Part shown: positions 11,735 through 18,825 of the stretch, piece after piece
Layout of the letters: each line of letters begins with the position of its first letter
How positions within the stretch are numbered: position 1 is the stretch's first letter
Notes under the pieces: generated by a model
Databases searched by the model: none
What the model saw: only the letters and a program-made list of their open reading frames with translations
What the model was told of the DNA's origin: nothing
Virus record (IMG/VR): IMGVR_UViG_3300028840_006264
Span: 1-33,957 of that record
Reading direction: 5' to 3' (one strand)
Source of the DNA: a virus
DNA length: 33,957 nucleotides
Translations under genes and position numbers: made by a program

Positions 11735-14011
11735 TCACATTGGTAATTCAAGTTGTTTATGTGCTTTTTCTGCCCTTTCAAGATTTTTTATGAGTTCGTT
11801 GTAATAAGATTCTTTTAATTCCACTATTTCACATCGTCTATCGTTTGATATAGCCACATAACCCTCAGAGCCTATTCCTCCAAACCACGATACGATCAAA
11901 TCATCCTTGTTTGACCATAAATAAATCGCTCTTTCGATTACGTCCAATTGTAGCGGGCAAGGATGCTTGACATCTTTATCGTCTTTAGCGTTTTTACATT
12001 TTAAAGTTTTTGTTTGTCTGATATCCCACCAAACAGATTCGGCATACCTTCTAAACAAATATTGTGATTTTCTATTTTTTGAATGTTCTTCATCATATTT
12101 TCCACCTGGATTTTCGCATTCAATCCCTATATATTTTGTGAAGCCATCTGGATGTGATATTGGAATTTCATTTTTACCAGGTTTATAAAAAACACATAAA
12201 TAATCAGGCAGGGCTTGTCTCAAGCAAGCCGAATCTTTTATAACGTTTTTATGAGCCAATCCTTTAGCACGTGTTCTTTGGCTTTCGATTAATGGATCTT
12301 TTGGTATTACGATCTCTGAATGATATATGAATCCGTTTTTTTGATGTATTCTTATTATATCATCCCTAAAATTTTTTATTCCTATATATCCATCGCGCTC
12401 TTTCATTGCGGGTATATTCATGCAATGGATCGCCGCAAGTCTTCCAGGCTTCAGAGTTCTAAATTGCTCTTTTACTAAGAAATTGTAATGTTCGAAAAAT
12501 TCATGATATGATTTCGAGTTGCCCATATCCCTCTCGCTATCGCTATATCTATAAATTTCAGCAAACGGGGGGCTATAAATACAAAAATCATATTTATTGT
12601 CAGGTTGTTTTGAAGATATTTCGACGCAATCCCCATAATACGCTGTCCAATTTTCGCCTTTTACGATTTTTTCTTTATAATCGCTAACAATAATTTTGCC
12701 GCTAATGCCTAATTCTATTTTTGTTTTTTCTGACATCGCTTTAACCATTTCGATAGCCATTTCTTCGTTTTTCCTCATTTTTTCTTTTAAATTTTCTATT
12801 ATGGGATTTTCTCTATCTGTTATTATCATATGAACGTTGACATCTTCTTTTGCTCCGAATCTCCAAAACCTTCGTATCGACTGATACCATTCTTCATATG
12901 AATCCGATGGTATTGTGAAACAAGTGTTATTGCATATTTGGAAATTCATCCCAAATCCTGATATTCTCGGCTTTGTGATTAAAACGTCTATTTTCCCGTT
13001 TGCAAAATCATTCATCACATTCGCTTTATATTCTGCTTTCTGTGGGCCTTTAAGCTCGATTGATCCGTCTATTTTTTTAGATAACATTTCACTTTCAGGA
13101 TTAAAATTACACCAAAAAACCCATTTTTCATCTTCTTTTATCAATGATTTGGCACAATCTGTTCTTTTTTCAAGCGTTTTATTTCTTTCATCCCTTCTAT
13201 CCGAAAGGCTTTTGACTTCTTCCCTAAACAATTCATAGTCTCTAATATCTGTTTTTATTATATGTTCATGATAAATTAATTTTGGAAGTTTAAAATTATC
13301 ATCAGAAAAACCTATGTCTGATGGTTTTTTTATCATGACTGACCAATCGGCAAGCCAATCCCAGAAATCTTTTTTTGACCATTCCATCAAAGTCCATTTT
13401 GATGTATTGCCGGAATCGTGGTAAAAATAATTTCCGAGCATTTCGCCGCGTGTACATACACCTAATATTTCAGCATGATTTCCAAGTTCTGTGTAATCAT
13501 TCGGACTTGGAGTCGCAGTGCAACACAATCTGTATTTTATATTTGATATATTATCGAGCAAAAATGATAAATATACACTCGCCTCATTTTTTATGATGCT
13601 TGATTCATCAAGAACAATAAACTCTTTTGTTTTAAAATCGAATTTATGCATTATTTCGTAATTGCATATGTTTATTCCATTTTTTATATCATCTTCGGAT
13701 CTGCAAATATTGACTTCGTATCCAAACTCATCCCCTATTTTTTTTGTTTGACGATTTACAGCAAGGGGGGCTATTATCAATCCATGACTTCCTGGATTTT
13801 CGATTATTTTTGTGACCCATTCAAGTGATTGTATTGTTTTACCTAACCCGCAATCCTCGAATAACGCGCATCTTCCCTTTTTAATCGCCCATTTGACAAT
13901 GTATTTTTGCCAGTCGAATAGAGCAGGATTAAGTGAATTCAGATCTATATCAAATCCGAAATCCGGCAATTTTTTATTTTTATTTCTTAAAAAATCTTTG
14001 TATGTGTCCAT
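11735..14011 (-). CDS. SNF2-type helicase fused to a DNA methyltransferase (758 aa)
   Basis: Residues 30-430 form a superfamily 2 ATPase: Walker A CGLGKT (to Thr59), LDESS (134-138), motif III TATPSP (165-170), GFGMNF (352-357) and QSIRRFWRFG (377-386). Residues about 455-758 form a beta-class DNA methyltransferase: motif IV SPPF (480-483) precedes the S-adenosylmethionine motif FGGIG (710-714). SPPF fits N4-cytosine or possibly N6-adenine modification. Fusing translocase and methylase suggests protection of phage DNA from restriction, as in DarB-like proteins, or host manipulation. Good GGAGG site. The segment after its stop (11685-11734) is locally GC-rich. Confidence 0.85.
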   Translation of the reverse strand: MDTYKDFLRNKNKKLPDFGFDIDLNSLNPALFDWQKYIVKWAIKKGRCALFEDCGLGKTIQSLEWVTKIIENPGSHGLIIAPLAVNRQTKKIGDEFGYEVNICRSEDDIKNGINICNYEIMHKFDFKTKEFIVLDESSIIKNEASVYLSFLLDNISNIKYRLCCTATPSPNDYTELGNHAEILGVCTRGEMLGNYFYHDSGNTSKWTLMEWSKKDFWDWLADWSVMIKKPSDIGFSDDNFKLPKLIYHEHIIKTDIRDYELFREEVKSLSDRRDERNKTLEKRTDCAKSLIKEDEKWVFWCNFNPESEMLSKKIDGSIELKGPQKAEYKANVMNDFANGKIDVLITKPRISGFGMNFQICNNTCFTIPSDSYEEWYQSIRRFWRFGAKEDVNVHMIITDRENPIIENLKEKMRKNEEMAIEMVKAMSEKTKIELGISGKIIVSDYKEKIVKGENWTAYYGDCVEISSKQPDNKYDFCIYSPPFAEIYRYSDSERDMGNSKSYHEFFEHYNFLVKEQFRTLKPGRLAAIHCMNIPAMKERDGYIGIKNFRDDIIRIHQKNGFIYHSEIVIPKDPLIESQRTRAKGLAHKNVIKDSACLRQALPDYLCVFYKPGKNEIPISHPDGFTKYIGIECENPGGKYDEEHSKNRKSQYLFRRYAESVWWDIRQTKTLKCKNAKDDKDVKHPCPLQLDVIERAIYLWSNKDDLIVSWFGGIGSEGYVAISNDRRCEIVELKESYYNELIKNLERAEKAHKQLELPM

Positions 14012-14030
14012 ACCCGCCTCCGTTTTTTGG

Positions 14031-14126
14031 TTAAATTATTCCTTTTGCATTCTTAAGATTAACGTCATTTAAATCAACATACATTAAATTTGCGCCCGCT
14101 TTTATTTTATATCCGTTTATTTCCAT
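14031..14126 (-). CDS. tiny pentapeptide-like protein (31 aa)
   Basis: 31 codons, first gene after the leftward promoter, with a strong GGGAGGTG site. The stretch ANLMYVDLNDVNLKNA has the A(N/D)LxxxxL spacing of pentapeptide repeats but only about three turns, so it is either a relic or a leader-type peptide. Confidence 0.5.
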   Translation of the reverse strand: MEINGYKIKAGANLMYVDLNDVNLKNAKGII

Positions 14127-14147
14127 ATTCACCTCCCATATTATTAA

Positions 14148-14186
14148 TGATAATTAAAATATAACAAATCGTTTTTTATTTGTCAA
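14148..14186 (-). promoter_or_regulatory. sigma70-type promoter for the leftward operon
   Basis: On the minus strand: TTGACA (14181-14186), a 17-bp spacer, TATATT (14158-14163), continuing TATATTTTAATTATCA to 14148. The last 16 bases are identical to 200-215 in the left tandem promoter. The flanking DNA also carries two similar blocks (CAAATCGTTTTTT and CAAATATCGTTTTTT) that may bind a regulator. Confidence 0.8.
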
Positions 14187-14245
14187 ATAAAATCGATAAT
14201 ATTTTTTAGATTAGCAAATATCGTTTTTTTGGTTCGGCGGTGTTA

Positions 14246-14274
14246 GGCGCTGTATATTATATATATACAGCGCC
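14246..14274. repeat. 12-bp dyad next to the iteron array
   Basis: GGCGCTGTATAT (14246-14257) is the exact reverse complement of 14263-14274, with a 5-nt AT loop. The right arm ends in GCGCCA, the core of the adjacent iterons, so the same protein may bind here in inverted orientation. The loop and surrounding DNA are AT-rich and could melt. Confidence 0.65.
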
Positions 14275-14278
14275 AAAA

Positions 14279-14520
14279 TTACACCAGTGATTGCACCACC
14301 TTGCGCCACTTTTTGCGCCACTTGTATTTTTAATTATATTGGATACTTCCGGTACGAAAAAAAACAAGATGCTCCACCTTGCGCCACTTTTTGCGCCGCT
14401 TGCCTGCGCCACTTTTTGCGCCACTCGGATGTAATGATTTCAGATACTTATGGAAATCGCCTAAAAAATTGCACCGCCTTACACCACCTTTTGCGCCACT
14501 TTGCGCCACGGTTGCGCCAT
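14279..14520. repeat. iteron array, candidate replication origin
   Basis: About 14 copies or near-copies of TTGCGCCAC(C/T) in one orientation, in three groups: near 14279, 14291, 14301, 14313; then 14369, 14379, 14391, 14404, 14416; then 14469, 14479, 14491, 14501, 14512. Spacing within groups is 10-13 bp, about one helical turn. Variants include TTGCACCAC and TTACACCAC. This 443-bp region (14127-14568) has no convincing gene. It adjoins the prim-pol/helicase gene and an AT-rich stretch, as in iteron-type origins. Binding by a replication or regulator protein is inferred. Confidence 0.75.
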
Positions 14521-14568
14521 CTTGTAAAAGCAACGTCTTATAGCGATTCATCCGCGCTACCACTTTGT

Positions 14569-16344
14569 TTATTTGGCTTTATGGATATCTTCAGAAATAA
14601 AACCTTTTGTTATAGCGTCTTCACGAATTTTACGGATTTTTCGCCGGTTCATATTGAATTTTTCGGATAATTTTCTATCCGAAATTCCGTTCATCATATT
14701 TTCAATGATTAGATTTTTTAATTGATCGTCTATATCTGCCTGGTCAATTTTTTTCAAAACTACTGATTCTATTATATTTCCAAAATCTAAAATCCTAATC
14801 TGCTTTTCAAAATAAATATTTTCGACTTTTTCCGAGTCTTTCATTTTCGTATTTGTCAAAATTAAAAGCGGTTTGTTGCTTTCTTTATCCGCCTGCGAAT
14901 TAAACGACATGCGAAATTCAGAATCAAGGGCCGCTCTTAATGCGCTACTTCCTCTCGCCCTATCTTTTTCCATCAATCCTGTATGATGTATTAATAAAGA
15001 AGCGGATTCAACGCCGACTGAATCGACCTCATTTATAAATTTCACCATATCCGCTGTTTTATTTTCATCGCCGCCGCCGAAATTTCGCGCCAGGGTATCG
15101 TAAATGATTAATACCGGATTAACAGCAGCAATTGATTTTTTTATCTGCATCACGTTTTCAGGATCAAGTAAATTAGCCGATGAACTACTCAAATACATAT
15201 CTATATCAGCTCCGTTAACTGAATTTTCTTCCGCCCAAGCTTGAACTCGTTTAGGAATGCCTCTAAGTCCCTCTCCCGCGATATAAACAACCGGGCCTTG
15301 CTCTATATCTCGCCCATACCATTTAGTCCCTGAAGCGATACTACACGCGATTGAAACGGCTAAAAATGATTTATACGCGCCACTTTCCCCATAAATCATA
15401 TTTAGGCTTTTTTTTTCAAAAAAACCGTCAATCAGCCATTCAATTTTTTCAATTTTTCCTAAAAGTTCTCCTATTCGAATGAGTTGAAAACCGGTTTTTG
15501 ATTTTTTTTCTTTTTCCAGGGGGGAGTCATTTTGAATTTCTTCGAATCCGATAGCCGATACTCCAATTGGCAATTCGCCATATTCGAAAGCATTTTTCAC
15601 TTTCAGTCGAATATCTCGAATATTCCATGGCGGTAAACATCGAGGATTAAATATTTCAATCATTAAATCGCATGTTTTTTCTTCGGATAAGCCCAAATCT
15701 TTTAGTTTACAGGCGGTTTTAAAAGTAGTAATATCGCCGTTTTGACCTTCAATCGCCGGGGAGCATACTAAAAGAAAACGTTTTGCAGTATTGATATTTG
15801 CCGGATCATCCAATATGCCGGAATATTCCTTTTTTTCGATTTTTGGCTTTTCTAAAGCTTTTAACCATTCCGGGATATTTTCAAGCTCATGCCGCCCGTT
15901 CACGATTGAATATTTCCCTTTCCCTGGAACAATCGATCCGGGAACAGGAATCATTCCGGGTAAATCCACAGCCCCTTTTATCAGTTTTCCTGATATGTGA
16001 GATCCTGAGTAAATATGATGATATCCGCCGCTTGGCGTTTTAATCGTTAATGTTTCCGGAAATTCTAATTTATTTTCGGATAGAAAATTTTTGAATTTTA
16101 ATGACCCGTTTTTTTGATTTTTATCGTCAATGTCAATTGCCGACATTTTTGATGCTTTGAGATTCACGCAAAAATAGCAATCAGGCCATTTTTCCGCCCA
16201 CTTTTCAATTTGTCTGTAATCATTTGAACTGTTTAGTTTCCATTTTATAAGCGGCTTATGTTCCCCATCTTTGAATATGGATGGAAAAAGATAAGCTCCC
16301 GTGATTTGCAAAAATTCCATTGCTTTTGATTTATTAGATGCCAT
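14569..16344 (-). CDS. prim-pol primase fused to RecA-like helicase with C-terminal HTH (591 aa)
   Basis: N-terminal archaeo-eukaryotic-type primase-polymerase: AIDIDD (Asp71, Asp73), SGGYHH (105-110) and PVPGSIVPGKGKYS. Central RepA/AAA_25-like ATPase: Walker A GESGAYKS (319-326), Walker B VLIIYD (Asp416) and LIHHTG (451-456), then RGSSALRAALD. The C-terminal 50 residues contain a helix-turn-helix (ISDRKLSEKFNMNRRKIRKIRE). It should lay primers and unwind DNA at the phage origin, and the HTH could bind the adjacent iterons. AGGT site 7 nt before the ATG, just after three 10-bp repeats. Confidence 0.85.
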   Translation of the reverse strand: MASNKSKAMEFLQITGAYLFPSIFKDGEHKPLIKWKLNSSNDYRQIEKWAEKWPDCYFCVNLKASKMSAIDIDDKNQKNGSLKFKNFLSENKLEFPETLTIKTPSGGYHHIYSGSHISGKLIKGAVDLPGMIPVPGSIVPGKGKYSIVNGRHELENIPEWLKALEKPKIEKKEYSGILDDPANINTAKRFLLVCSPAIEGQNGDITTFKTACKLKDLGLSEEKTCDLMIEIFNPRCLPPWNIRDIRLKVKNAFEYGELPIGVSAIGFEEIQNDSPLEKEKKSKTGFQLIRIGELLGKIEKIEWLIDGFFEKKSLNMIYGESGAYKSFLAVSIACSIASGTKWYGRDIEQGPVVYIAGEGLRGIPKRVQAWAEENSVNGADIDMYLSSSSANLLDPENVMQIKKSIAAVNPVLIIYDTLARNFGGGDENKTADMVKFINEVDSVGVESASLLIHHTGLMEKDRARGSSALRAALDSEFRMSFNSQADKESNKPLLILTNTKMKDSEKVENIYFEKQIRILDFGNIIESVVLKKIDQADIDDQLKNLIIENMMNGISDRKLSEKFNMNRRKIRKIREDAITKGFISEDIHKAK

Positions 16345-16356
16345 ATCAATACCTAT

Positions 16357-16386
16357 TGCTTATCAATGCTTATCAACGTTTATCCA
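16357..16386. repeat. three tandem 10-bp repeats before the primase gene
   Basis: TGCTTATCAA at 16357-16366 and 16367-16376, then a variant CGTTTATCCA at 16377-16386. They are exactly one helical turn apart, between the Cro-like gene and the primase start. Candidate binding sites for the HTH protein or a replication factor. Confidence 0.6.
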
Positions 16387-16390
16387 TATT

Positions 16391-16561
16391 TCAATCTCCA
16401 ATAGTTTCAAGATAATCTGATAATTTTTCGACAATTGAATATTTTGGATCCGTTGATTTTAAGGCTTGATATATTTTCCAATGAGGGATGTTTGATTTTT
16501 TTGAAATGGCTCGAATATTCATATCCGATAATCTTTCTTTAATCTCTTTTAATTTAAGCAT
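16391..16561 (-). CDS. Cro/CI-like HTH protein (56 aa)
   Basis: 56 codons. MNIRAISKKSNIPHWKIYQAL fits a helix-turn-helix of the Cro/CI type, followed by YSIVEKLSDYLE. AGGAG site upstream. It lies at the divergent switch between the leftward primase gene and the rightward replication operon, next to a 7-bp dyad that overlaps both promoters, so it is the best candidate for the repressor of that switch. Confidence 0.7.
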   Translation of the reverse strand: MLKLKEIKERLSDMNIRAISKKSNIPHWKIYQALKSTDPKYSIVEKLSDYLETIGD

Positions 16562-16607
16562 TTTTTATTAAACTCCTTTCAATTTTTTTAAAAAATGTGA
16601 TTTTTAT

Positions 16608-16642
16608 CTTGACATTTAGCACATCATTCTGATACTGTCAAG
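16608..16642 (+). promoter_or_regulatory. rightward replication promoter with overlapping dyad operator
   Basis: TTGACA (16609-16614), 16-bp spacer, GATACT (16631-16636). The dyad CTTGACA (16608-16614) / TGTCAAG (16636-16642) covers the -35 box and the end of the -10 box; its right arm also gives a TTGACA on the minus strand, so divergent promoters may overlap. Shares TCTTGACATTTA with the left promoter P2. Confidence 0.6.
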
Positions 16643-16668
16643 TTAATCGAATACAGAAAGGGGAAAAC

Positions 16669-16704
16669 GTGGAGAGAAGGGAATACAGAAAGGAGAGAAC
16701 ATGA
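16669..16704 (+). other. possible 11-codon leader ORF
   Basis: GTG at 16669 after AAAGGGG; reads 11 codons and stops at TGA overlapping the next start (ATGA). The surrounding GAATACAGAAAGG block is duplicated (16649-16661 and 16681-16693), giving two ribosome sites. It could be a coupling peptide or only a by-product of the duplication. Confidence 0.4.
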
Positions 16705-17027
16705 AGTTAATTTTTGAAAATTTAGACGAATTAGTGAAATTCATTGAGTTTCTTGGTTATTCCAAGAATCCATCCGAAAAAGCTTTGGAATCAATTGATT
16801 CCTCAACGCAATCAACGCAACAAGAAAAAACTTTGGAATCAATTGATTCTTCAAATGAATTCTCACGAGAAAAAGCGCACTCTATTATGATGCGACTTTT
16901 TAAATCCAATGGCAAATCTGCAACTGATAGAATCCTGCAAAAATACGGCGTAAATAAATTAGATGATGTTGAAGATTCAGATCTATATGAGCTTATAAAC
17001 TCGGTTAGAGAGGAATTAAACAAATGA
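16701..17027 (+). CDS. hypothetical replication-operon protein (108 aa)
   Basis: N-terminal helical segment, a polar linker with a repeated unit (LESIDSS at two places 16 codons apart) and a C-terminal helical domain (TDRILQKYGVNKLDDVEDSDLYELINSVREEL). That C-terminal pattern often ends phage recombination or ssDNA-annealing proteins, but nothing more specific can be said. The repeat encodes the 14-bp palindrome GAATCAATTGATTC twice (16788-16801, 16836-16849). Strong AAAGGAG site. Stop overlaps the next start (ATGA). Confidence 0.65.
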   Translation: MKLIFENLDELVKFIEFLGYSKNPSEKALESIDSSTQSTQQEKTLESIDSSNEFSREKAHSIMMRLFKSNGKSATDRILQKYGVNKLDDVEDSDLYELINSVREELNK

Positions 17028-18160
17028 TATGTCGGCCTTCAAAATTAGCGGGATACATGCATTGTCCAGGCATGGCGATACTTGAAAAATTTATTCCGGA
17101 ATCTCAACCAAATCCGGGAATGCTTGAGGGGATTCGTGCGCATCATATCGCCGGGAAATGTTTAAAAGCGCGAATTTGGGAAGTGGATAAAATGGCATTA
17201 AAACGGACTCCAGAAGAAATTATTGAAAATGTTCAGTTATATCTCGATGCCATCCACGAAAGAACTCCAAGGGATGAATCTCAGTTCGAAGCGCATACGG
17301 AAATAAAAGTTGATGGCGATTGGATATATAAAGGATTTAGCGGAACTCCTGACCATCATGTGATTAAAATTTATGGGGGTACATGGTCTATTTTCGATTT
17401 GAAATATGGTAAAGGGGTTATGGTTGATCCGATTGAAAATCCGCAATTAGCGGCATATGCAATTATGATTCTCGGAGAAAATCCACCTCTGGAATGCTGC
17501 AAACGGCTTGAATTGATCATATTCCAGCCAAGAGCGACATATGGAGATCAATTAAAAATATGGGAAATCGAAGATGTTTCATTATTCCATAGCGAGTGGT
17601 CGAATAAAATTAAAGATATAATAGAAAAAGTTGAGAGCGAAACAGAGATATATAATCCAGGGGTAGGTTGTCGCGATCATTTTTGTAATTGCACTCATAT
17701 ATGCCCTGCAATAAAAGAGCTTGCTTATAATTCAGCAATCGCAGTATTCAAAGATGATCAAATAACAATGCCGAATCCAGAGACGTTTGGTCCAGATGAT
17801 ATGGCTAAATTTCTACTTTTTGAATCAGTCTATTCCAAATGGGCTAAAACTTGTCGTTCAAAATGCTTGGAATTTATGGAATCAGGCGGTAATATTCCTG
17901 GATATAAGTTGGTGATGTCGAAAACAAATAGGAAATTAAAATCGGAAAAAGAAACAGATCTTGAAAAAATTTTCGGCGATGAAGCTTTTGATTATAAACC
18001 AAAAGGAATCGCTGACCTGGAAAAGCTTTTCAAATCTAAACCGGATTTAGATTTTAATGATTTTGTATTCACGCCCGATGGAAAGCCGACTATCGCGCCT
18101 GAAAATGATAAACGTCCGGCAATCAGTTTAATCAGACAAGCGAAAAAAATTTTTAGGTGA
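17024..18160 (+). CDS. DUF2800-type RecB/Cas4-like nuclease (378 aa)
   Basis: PD-(D/E)XK nuclease core: Glu93, GTPD (Asp110), FDLKYGKG (Asp125, Lys127) and NPQLAAYA (Gln141). Cys14 near the N-terminus plus CRDHFCNCTHIC (Cys216, 221, 223, 227) could hold an iron-sulfur cluster as in Cas4/AddB relatives. Family members are found in phage replication/recombination operons and probably process DNA ends with the ssDNA-binding protein encoded next. The C-terminal quarter is charged and unassigned. Start overlaps the upstream gene by 4 nt. Confidence 0.8.
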   Translation: MICRPSKLAGYMHCPGMAILEKFIPESQPNPGMLEGIRAHHIAGKCLKARIWEVDKMALKRTPEEIIENVQLYLDAIHERTPRDESQFEAHTEIKVDGDWIYKGFSGTPDHHVIKIYGGTWSIFDLKYGKGVMVDPIENPQLAAYAIMILGENPPLECCKRLELIIFQPRATYGDQLKIWEIEDVSLFHSEWSNKIKDIIEKVESETEIYNPGVGCRDHFCNCTHICPAIKELAYNSAIAVFKDDQITMPNPETFGPDDMAKFLLFESVYSKWAKTCRSKCLEFMESGGNIPGYKLVMSKTNRKLKSEKETDLEKIFGDEAFDYKPKGIADLEKLFKSKPDLDFNDFVFTPDGKPTIAPENDKRPAISLIRQAKKIFR

Positions 18161-18188
18161 CCAGAAAAAACAGAAAAGGAGAATAAAT

Positions 18189-18809
18189 ATGAAATCAAAC
18201 ACTTATGGAACAAAGCCGTTTATTACCCAGCCTTTTGTAGTTTCATTCCCGGCGCTTTTTGAAAAAAGATCTTTCCAAGATCAAAAACCAAAATACAGTC
18301 TCGATGCTATTTTTGATCGAAATACTGATTTTTCAAAATTCATATCGGCTATTAAAGAAGTAGGGATTGAAAGATTCGGGGATAACATCCCGTCAAGATT
18401 CAGTAATGATAATGGAAAATTCAAAGATACTTTTTTTAATTTTGTACTTAAAAATGGAGATGAAAAAATAAATATTGATGGTGTTGCGTATGAGGGATAT
18501 CCAGGGAAAGTTTATATGAAATTTAGCTCTATTAATCCAGTTGGCATTGTCGATGCTGAAAGAAATCCTATTATTGATCCGGAAGAAATTTATGGTGGGT
18601 GTATCGGAAGGGCGCAAGTGCGCGCTCGCGCTTATGGCGGTGGAAATAGCGGATTTAAACCTGGCGTTGTGTTTGATATTATTCATTTTCAGAAATTATC
18701 TGATGGCGATGCTTTTGGAGGAAATATTAAACGAACAAATCCAGAGGATGTTTTTGATGATATTGATACAAACAATGACCCATCAAACGATAGAGAAATT
18801 CCATTTTAA
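18189..18809 (+). CDS. DUF2815-type single-stranded DNA-binding protein (206 aa)
   Basis: Matches the DUF2815 layout: an N-terminal strand set (ITQPFVVSFPALFEKRSFQDQKPKYSLDAIF), a central region with GYPGKVYMKFSSINPVGIVD, then DPEEIYGGCIGRAQVRARAY and GVVFDIIHFQKLSDG. The acidic tail ends in Phe (NDREIPF), like gp2.5 and SSB tails that contact polymerase and helicase. It should coat ssDNA at replication forks. AAGGAG site 7 nt before the ATG; sits between nuclease and polymerase genes. Confidence 0.8.
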   Translation: MKSNTYGTKPFITQPFVVSFPALFEKRSFQDQKPKYSLDAIFDRNTDFSKFISAIKEVGIERFGDNIPSRFSNDNGKFKDTFFNFVLKNGDEKINIDGVAYEGYPGKVYMKFSSINPVGIVDAERNPIIDPEEIYGGCIGRAQVRARAYGGGNSGFKPGVVFDIIHFQKLSDGDAFGGNIKRTNPEDVFDDIDTNNDPSNDREIPF

Positions 18810-18825
18810 TAAAAAGGATTAAAAA

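Noticed and set aside
14279-14520. CRISPR-like array.
   Set aside because: Repeats are only 9-10 bp, degenerate, at 10-13-bp spacing without unique 30-bp spacers and without cas genes; iterons fit better.
14287-14670. Open reading frames across the iteron array on both strands.
   Set aside because: Their Cys/His/Ala-Pro-rich repeated products simply translate the repeats, no ribosome site precedes them, and they overlap the well-supported primase gene end.
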